Source: Mytilisepta virgata (lineage: Eukaryota; Mollusca; Bivalvia; Mytilida; Mytilidae). From it: a stretch of DNA of 64,000 nucleotides. Below, one piece after another: positions 58,106 through 64,000 of the stretch. The stretch is from assembly GCA_028015205.1 (NCBI GenBank), contig CM051521.1, positions 65,518,314-65,582,313 of the forward strand. Reading direction: 5' to 3'. Made by a program: the position numbers and the translations under genes. A model generated the notes under the pieces. It saw only the letters and a program-made list of their open reading frames with translations. It was not told where the DNA came from and made no database searches. Position 1 is the first letter of the stretch; every line of letters starts with the position of its first letter.

Positions 58106-58729
58106 CAAATTTCAAAATTTCAAAACCTTCGGCACAGACAACTTTTAAAGTGCTAGTAATGCACCAATTTTTATCTTTCGACTATATTTAACCAATATTT
58201 TTAAAACTCTGCATAGTGTTTATATACATATTGAAGATGTGCACCTCCTATTTGGAGGCAAATTTGACAAAATTTTACTATGAATTTTTGCATGTTGAAC
58301 TTAGCCATTTTTCAGCAATACATGCTATGAAAGGTGCATACTTTGTGTAATCTGTAACTCAGACTGTATTGAACCAATATTTTTCAAACTTTGCATAGTG
58401 TTTATATACATAATACGATTATGTCCTCAAATTTTCAGAAGTGTTGTGTGATTAAAGTCTTTCAGTATACTAAAGTGTTGAAGTTCACGGTTATAAGATA
58501 AAGAAGGGATATGGTGTATAAATTCATGACACAAAATCCCTATAAGATCCATATCCTGAAAAATATAAACACAATCATCACCTGAATAATACTAGGTAAA
58601 TGGAAACATCTTTTTATCAAAACCACATACATATTAGAGTAATAATAACTTTGCCCTGACAAACATATGACGGTGACGCAGACTTGTAATCAGTCTTGTT
58701 TAATGAAATGTTTTGTTTAATGTTTATAG
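58106..58729. repeat. Family E left portion in intron 8
   Basis: It starts with AAGGGCAAATTTCAAAATTT and AAACCTTCGGCACAGACAAC, the same text found at 59237 and 59549. Two units with 'aaccaatatttttaaaactctgcatag' and 'ttttcaaactttgcatagtg' follow. The last 80 bp lead to exon i. Confidence 0.55.
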
Positions 58730-58798
58730 GTAAATGTTAGAATGAATGAGATACAAGTCTGGTTAGGTCTAGATACAACTACCATTAACGAGTGGAAG
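58730..58798 (+). CDS. RNA ligase-like gene, exon i (C-terminal helical domain), last exon recognised
   Basis: This exon is 23 codons, phase 0 on both sides, with acceptor ATGTTTATAG and donor AAG/GTAACT. The peptide is VNVRMNEIQVWLGLDTTT followed by INEWK. The IQVWLGL plus EW pattern reads as two short helices, as expected for the C-terminal domain of Rnl1-like ligases. No stop codon is present, so at least one more exon follows. None could be recognised with confidence in the remaining 5.2 kb. A tandem 131-bp repeat begins about 25 bp after the donor. Confidence 0.8.
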
Positions 58799-58822
58799 GT
58801 AACTGTCATATGTATTCAAGCT

Positions 58823-59235
58823 TAAATTTACCAAAGTTGGAATTTCATTTTTGGAAATTGAATGGTAACCTTAACTCTTGTGACATTAATGGTTATTAAT
58901 ATATATGGTTGCTAGATACATTTCCAAAAAATGAAGGTCTTGGAGTCTTTCAGAAAATTTACCAAAGTTGGAATTTCATTTTTGGAAATTGAATGGTTAC
59001 CTTAACTCTTGTGATCTTGTGACATTAATGGTTATTAATATGCATGGTTGCTAGATACATTTCCAAAAAATGAAGGTCTTAGAGTCTTTCAGGAACTTTA
59101 TCAAAGTTGGAATTATTTTTTTGGAAATCAAAATATTCCATTTAACAGCTTTTATTCTGGTATATCTTATAGTATGGTTGATTGGTAATTTTCAAAAATT
59201 AATAAGTCTGAGACTCTTCCAGAAAATTTAAATCT
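58823..59235. repeat. Tandem repeat, about 131-139 bp, three copies
   Basis: ACCAAAGTTGGAATTTCATT occurs at 58830 and 58961, with a diverged third at 59100. Units 1 and 2 are nearly identical; unit 2 has an 8-bp internal duplication (CTTGTGATCTTGTGAC). It begins about 25 bp after the donor of exon i. Confidence 0.85.
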
Positions 59236-59740
59236 GCCCCAAGGGCAAATTTCAAAATTCTGAAACCTTCGGCACAGACAACTTTTAACGTGCTAGTAAT
59301 GCACCAATTTTTATGTTTCTGCCACTTAGGGTGTAAGAGGAGTTCTGTGACAATTGATTTTGGGATTTTTTAACTCTCTAGTTGCTATGTCCCCAGGGGT
59401 TTCAGAAAAATTTTCATACCACTTTTGAATTTGCCATATGTAATACGAGTCATGGTTTCAGTTTCAGCATTATAGTCCAAATAGTTTAGAAGATTTCACT
59501 ATTTACTGGATATCAGGAAATCCGTTTTTTGCTCATAATTATGCCCTAAGTGCAAATTCCAAGATTCTGAAACCTTCGGCACAATGTACATCAACAATGC
59601 TAACAATGGTCAAAGATTCAGTTTTCTATTTCTTATGGTTCCTGAGATAATCCTGAACATTATGTACACATGTACAGACATACATACGGCAAACAGCAAA
59701 ACATTATCCCCGCCACTTCGCTTGTGCGGGGATAATAAAA
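59236..59740 (+). mobile_element. Family E right portion with terminal hairpin
   Basis: Repeats of CTGAAACCTTCGGCACA are at 59257 and 59566. The end is a perfect 10-bp stem, TTATCCCCGC (59704-59713) and GCGGGGATAA (59726-59735), loop 12 nt, close to a T/A-rich border. The hairpin end resembles the logic of families A, C and D. Confidence 0.65.
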
Positions 59741-62269
59741 GCATAATAAAAGCACAGAGACCTTTGTAAATTACTGTAAATTACTTTTATGTCATGTCAA
59801 GTAAAATTACGATACAATGACAGAAAGTGGTGTTCGAAGGGTTGTCATATCCTATGGTGAAATTTTTTGAGAAAAATTGTAGCAGGAATTAACAATTACT
59901 CTCAATTATACTTTTTTCAAAATAAAGAATAAAAATTTGTTGAATACAAGTTTTATATATGACAATTTGATTTGAACACCTCCACTAAGATTTCGAATAT
60001 TGACACTAAAACTTGACTGTTGACACATTGAACTCTTACTGAAAATTCTATCCACACCATGGAATGTACATCGATTTTGAAAGAAAAAAAAATCAGTATT
60101 TCAGGAAAAAAGGTATACATTCACTGAAATTGATCTCACATAGCAGAGAACAAATCTGTGATAAAATTCCATTGGAAATTATACACAGCTACAGTTGCAA
60201 TATTTTCGCCTGAGTGCTTTCCAGCACTTTCATTTAAGGTTGACAGATGTAAATAATAGACTTAGCCCTTTTGTCTTAGGACTAGATGGAAACATTTTGT
60301 CATCACTCTAGCATCCTACTTCAGATTTGGATGAAACTTGGTAGGATTACTTATTAGGTTAAGGTAACAGGTACGTAAATGGCCTGTCCAACGATTTTTT
60401 AAAGAAATTGTATACACTTACAACTTCAGGAAATATCAAGGAAAATCGAAAAAAATAAGTGTAACCGATCTACTTTCAGAGTTACAGCCATTTGAAAATT
60501 TCACGAAATCACTATAAAAGTAATAGAAATTGCACGAAATTTATCTTAAAAATCTGAAATTTTCTTTTTAAACTATTCTATAGTAAAAACCAATCCTACA
60601 ATTTTTCTTAAAAAATAGAATGTTGTCATCATGGAAATTTCCTTTCATTTTGTTTATTATTTGCATGGGGTTACCGAATTAATTTTTTATACATCAGCTG
60701 TTGAAAAGGAGTTGCCAACTACAAAAACGTCGAAATTGCATAATTTCAGTGGAATGGATTTCACGACGTCGCGTCTTTCTTTGCAGAGTTATCATCTTAC
60801 AAGTTCATGTCACATACATGATTAATCAGTCGCAGCACAATTAACCTTATAGATGTATCTTTTTGTGATGCATACTTGGACACAAGTGCACTTTATAGAA
60901 ATATTATATGAAATTAAAATATTGCTTGGAAAGAAATTATGTTTATTACATTCTACGGATAACAGAAAAGCCTGCCGATGCAGCATTTCGATTTATTTTT
61001 AATTCATTCTATTGTAAAAATTATTAATATTTTTTTCTTATTTTTGTTTCGGAAGTTCAGTGATACAATAAATCTTCTAAATCCATCCAAAATGACTATA
61101 ACAATTTTGAATGTTTTAGGCAAGACATGAGAAAGATCGTATAGAGGTTATTCAATCTTTTTATTTTATTTTCAATCAGTGCGAGGTTTGGTTTACAAAC
61201 CAATATCTGTTCTCTATACATGTTCACAACCGTTGTATTCTTAAATACGAAAAAGTTTATAATGCGAAATACATGAATAATGAAGCATCTATTTTTTTTA
61301 AATTTTTTGTTTCATAAAAATAATTTCTATATTTCAGATATGTGCTTTCTTTGATATTCATTCTTCCCTTTTGAAAGTTCTTTGCCTCTTTATAACTTAC
61401 GAAAATCACCCCGAATCTATCACCAAAACTTCACTATCATTATCAAATGCATCCGGAAATAAAAATGTATTTGTATGACTAGCACAGGTTTGCATTCCAC
61501 TTCTATTTATAGAAAATATTGCGGACGTGATAGAAGGCACCATAAACAACATATTTTCTTTGTCTTTACAAACTGAATGATTATACTAAGTTTGAAAGTG
61601 ATAATCTAGCTCGAATATAAACCTAAAATATCTGTAACAAAGATATAAAAGTGATTTCTCACTTTTTAATCGTCAGTGTGTATGTTTGTGTTCTTGGTCT
61701 TTCAGATTAAGAAAAATCAATTTTACGAACTGATGTGTTTATATATAAATAGTATAAACAGTAACTCAATCACTCTCTAACCATCACGCCATATGACGAT
61801 GTTGAGTTATTTCATTTTCTTGGGTGGGAAGCGCTTTTTCATTTGGAAATGAAATCTCATTGACAAGTACTTCACTTTTTGATAAATTTTGAATTGCATT
61901 GACTAATTTTCCACAGTATTGCCCATTTTTTTTCTACGAGGCGGATCCTCTACTGACATCTTGAAAATATTTTTTCTGGTGTAAGGGAGATAACTCTCAT
62001 AACAAAGAGCGCATCTTAAATAGATGTGCATATGTTCTTGACATTGCAATAAATCAATTTTGTTAGGGTATGCAGATATGCATGTATTTTGGTCTTTGTG
62101 AAAAATCAACTTCTGAGGGTTGACTTAGCCATTATGCCTTTAGGACAAGATGGAAGAAATTAATATTCATGCTTAGAGAGGTATATTGACACCTCTTTCT
62201 TTCTGACTCCTTATGAAATCCAATTAATTAAATATATGATATCAGGTTTGTAATACAATGTTCCCTCCT
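59741..62269. other. Downstream AT-rich region; no gene recognised
   Basis: Two diverged copies of a motif (TTGTCTTAGGACTAGATGG near 60271; GCCTTTAGGACAAGATGG near 62136) suggest a repeat split by about 1.8 kb. The short frame at 60631-60825 has no recognisable domain. The missing 3' exon(s) of the ligase gene may be here but could not be identified. Confidence 0.4.
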
Positions 62270-62945
62270 GATAACATGGGTGGGGGGGGGGGGAGAGAAA
62301 TGCATTTTTGTGTGCGAAAACAAACTTTAATATTTTAAATGGTTCTTCATAAGAAATACACTAAGGTTGCTCAAGGCATTTTTGTGTTACTTTTGTCATT
62401 GCAGAGATAAAAGGGAATATAAAGGGGCCAAAATTATCCATTTTGTAAGACTCCTAAAATTTTTGCATCCAATTTTGACAGAGATTTTTTTTTTAATCTT
62501 GATGAGTGTCTCCAGTAGTATGTCCATAGATTTCTTCTGTCTTTTACAGTTTTTGAGATATAAGGGTTAAAAGGGTCAGAAAAGCAATGTGTTTTGATAT
62601 GTGAATTTTTTAAATTTTTCATCCAGTTTTGAGAGGGATTTTTTCTTTTAATTCACCATGGAGAATTCTTTTATTAGTTTGTCAACAATTTTTTTCTATC
62701 TTTATTGTTTCTGGATACAAGGGGTCAAAGTTAGTTAATATTGCAATTTGAGGAAATTTTTATTTGTCATCAGATTTCAGTGGAGATTTTTTTCTTTTAA
62801 TTCATCTTGATGAGTACTTTCAGTAGTAGGTCAACAAATGTTTGCTATCTTTTGCAGTTCTTGAGGTACAGGGTGTCAAAGGTGCCAAAAAGGTGTGGTC
62901 ATATCATGCTGCGCTTAGCAAAGTCCTTTATTAAGGTTAATGCAG
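62270..62945 (+). repeat. Family F repeat, third copy
   Basis: A G-run is at 62279-62293. Then GTGTTACTTTTGTCATTGC, TTGATGAGTGTCTCCAGTAG, GGGTTAAAAGGGTCAG, and an end at GTCATATCATGCTGCGCTTA, the counterpart of 545-570 in the first copy. Confidence 0.75.
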
Positions 62946-63835
62946 AATGTTATTTAGAACATTAAAAAATGTGAAAAACTGATGTGAAGGAAATCAATAC
63001 CATCATAAGCATAATATGGGTCAGTTAAGGCATTTCTTGTACATTAATATGGATTATAATTAGCTTCTGAACACTGAAGTTTTTAGGTCAAATTTAACAT
63101 GTGGGGAGGATTGATGCTAATCTCAATTGACAAGATTTGCTTGCTGAAGGTCAATGGTTCTTTCTTGGTACTCTTGATTCCTTGACCAATAAAAAACTAG
63201 TCATGATACATAACCAATTCACTCTTTTCAGTATTTAGAGTCCTCTAGTGGCATCAGGGGAAATAACTCCAATCTCCTGGTAAGACTGCCATTTAAGGAT
63301 GCTTGCTGGTCATGTTTTGGTCTTTTTGTCAGATTTTCGGAATCCTCTGGTTTTATCTATTTCTTAAACATGAAATTTTTTGCCCATGAACCCCCACTTT
63401 TTCTTTTATAATTCAATCATATATACCTTAAAATGGTATTTTACAAAGTTTTGTGAAATCCTTTTTATTTTTTCATACATTTTTGAGAGACTGAAGTTGT
63501 CAATGCAAAGACAATGAAAAATCCAGAGAAAACCAACTTCCTGCAAATTTTCAAGGCCTTATAGCTCAAAAATGAGCACATGAACCTATATTTTTTTCTT
63601 GCTTACTTGTTTACTATTCATATGTTCTCTCAAACTAAAACACCTATTTCAAATCCTATTTATTTCCTATTAGACCAGTGATCATCCTTAAGTACTGAAT
63701 GGTGTATTTAAAGAATGAGGCTTTAGGAATCAGAGGCTATTTTCTCCATGTTATATTGAATAAATTTTCAGCTAGATTTGTCACCAGGTGGTTCTCTTTC
63801 AAAATTATGTCTGAGGGTCTGTACGTTGACCAGTA
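62946..63835. other. Downstream spacer
   Basis: Mostly unrecognised. Near 63780-63830 there is one family C-like core phrase (GGTTCTCTTTCAAAATTATG). A short splice-like open block at 63232-63279 was considered and not accepted as an exon. Confidence 0.4.
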
Positions 63836-64000
63836 TATTTATTTATTTATTTAGTTGGGATTTAACGCCGTTTTCAGCATATTTGGCTATTTCGCGGTAG
63901 CAAGTATTTATTGGTGGAGCCGGAGTACCCGAAGAGAACCACCGACCTTCGGTAGGAAAGTTGGCAATCCTTGTCAATTAAGGTGGGAGTCAAACACACT
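63836..64000 (-). mobile_element. Second SINE copy, cut by the window end
   Basis: (ATTT)n is followed by GGGATTTAACGCCGTTTTC, TTTGGCTATTTCGCGG, GGAGCCGGAGTACCCG and CACCGACCTTCGGTAGG, the same order and orientation as 56023-56198. Its 5' end and right-hand target duplication lie beyond the window. Confidence 0.8.

Larger units (their letters stand above)
2163..58798 (+). other. Gene locus: putative ATP-dependent RNA ligase, nine exons seen, partial at both ends
   Basis: Nine exons are joined in one reading frame by canonical AG/GT borders. The split codons fit at every junction: phases 0, 1, 2, 2, 0, 0, 2, 0 in order. The 306 codons contain, in order, an RG..F strand with a KFTG stretch, motif I KANGE with the presumed adenylated lysine at residue 63, the GGSKNVH segment, motif III VFEIL, motif IV EGEV and motif V LKKKTVW. 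This is the ordered signature of nucleotidyltransferase-fold RNA ligases, which join RNA ends through a lysine-AMP intermediate. The introns measure 24,990, 3,006, 5,209, 5,675, 7,534, 2,360, 3,209 and 3,735 bp. No initiator exon or stop exon was identified. An orthologue of the lancelet 5'-phosphate sealing ligase is one possibility (from memory, untested); mRNA guanylyltransferase or DNA ligase fits the motif details less well. Confidence 0.87.

Noticed and set aside
63232..63279. Possible tenth exon with TTTTCAG acceptor and CTG/GTAAGA donor (YLESSSGIRGNNSNLL)
   Set aside because: Phase 0 would fit after exon i, but the peptide is low in family character and GGGGAAATAACTCC is a common repeat phrase in such genomes. 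There is not enough to call it.

Overview
The window is animal nuclear DNA: AT-rich, full of introns and dominated by interspersed repeats. The repeat vocabulary is one I associate from memory with bivalves, most likely a mytilid mussel: elements starting AGCTCACCTGG, elements starting with a TACGACCGC palindrome, GTC triplet runs, and a SINE containing TTTAACGCCGTTTTCAGC. No bacterial-style genes, rRNA, tRNA or CRISPR were seen. The organism call is inference; the repeats themselves are direct observation.

One protein-coding gene can be supported. It lies on the + strand and runs through almost the whole window. Nine short exons (69-150 bp) at 2163-2312, 27303-27441, 30448-30550, 35760-35855, 41531-41621, 49156-49233, 51594-51685, 54895-54994 and 58730-58798 each have AG/GT borders. 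Their splice phases agree at all eight junctions, giving 306 continuous codons without a stop. The protein carries the ordered signature of the covalent nucleotidyltransferase (RNA ligase) superfamily: motif I KANGE (residues 63-67), motif III VFEIL (144-148), motif IV EGEV (227-230) and motif V LKKKTVW (244-250). I call it a putative ATP-dependent RNA ligase of the T4 Rnl1/tRNA-ligase-like type. The N-terminal exon(s) with the start codon and the last exon(s) were not found, so the gene is partial at both ends.

The introns, 2.4 to 25 kb long, are mostly transposable-element DNA. Family A (heads at 5360, 11958, 16169, 17220, 18807, 21687, 32688, 42706, 53507) and family C (about ten copies, heads such as 31074, 36365, 38747, 42101, 46261, 52321, 55145) share one architecture: a short head, sub-terminal inverted repeats, a core of tandem repeats and a short hairpin at the 3' end, with insertion into T-runs and no clear target duplication. 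That is the architecture of Helentron-associated non-autonomous elements (HINE, DINE-1 or 'pearl'-like). All copies of both families seen here point the same way as the gene. Families B (25031-26230, 57505-58105), D (about 44813-45546) and E (58799-59740) have similar hairpins and repeated cores.

Other parts are a 1.9 kb element with inverted CGGTAC-repeat ends (3149-5080), a 2.7 kb insertion nested in family A (7134-9833), a decayed YLDD reverse transcriptase on the minus strand (29549-30213), a SINE with a 13-bp target duplication (56023-56198), a second SINE cut by the window end (63836-64000), a 32-bp-arm hairpin (50504-50628), and a recent 1.59 kb tandem duplication inside the family A cluster (17220-20180). 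Layout: 1-2162 upstream repeats; 2163-27302 first exon and a giant repeat-filled intron; 27303-58798 the remaining exons with family C/A introns; 58799-64000 downstream intron or gene-end sequence with further repeats.
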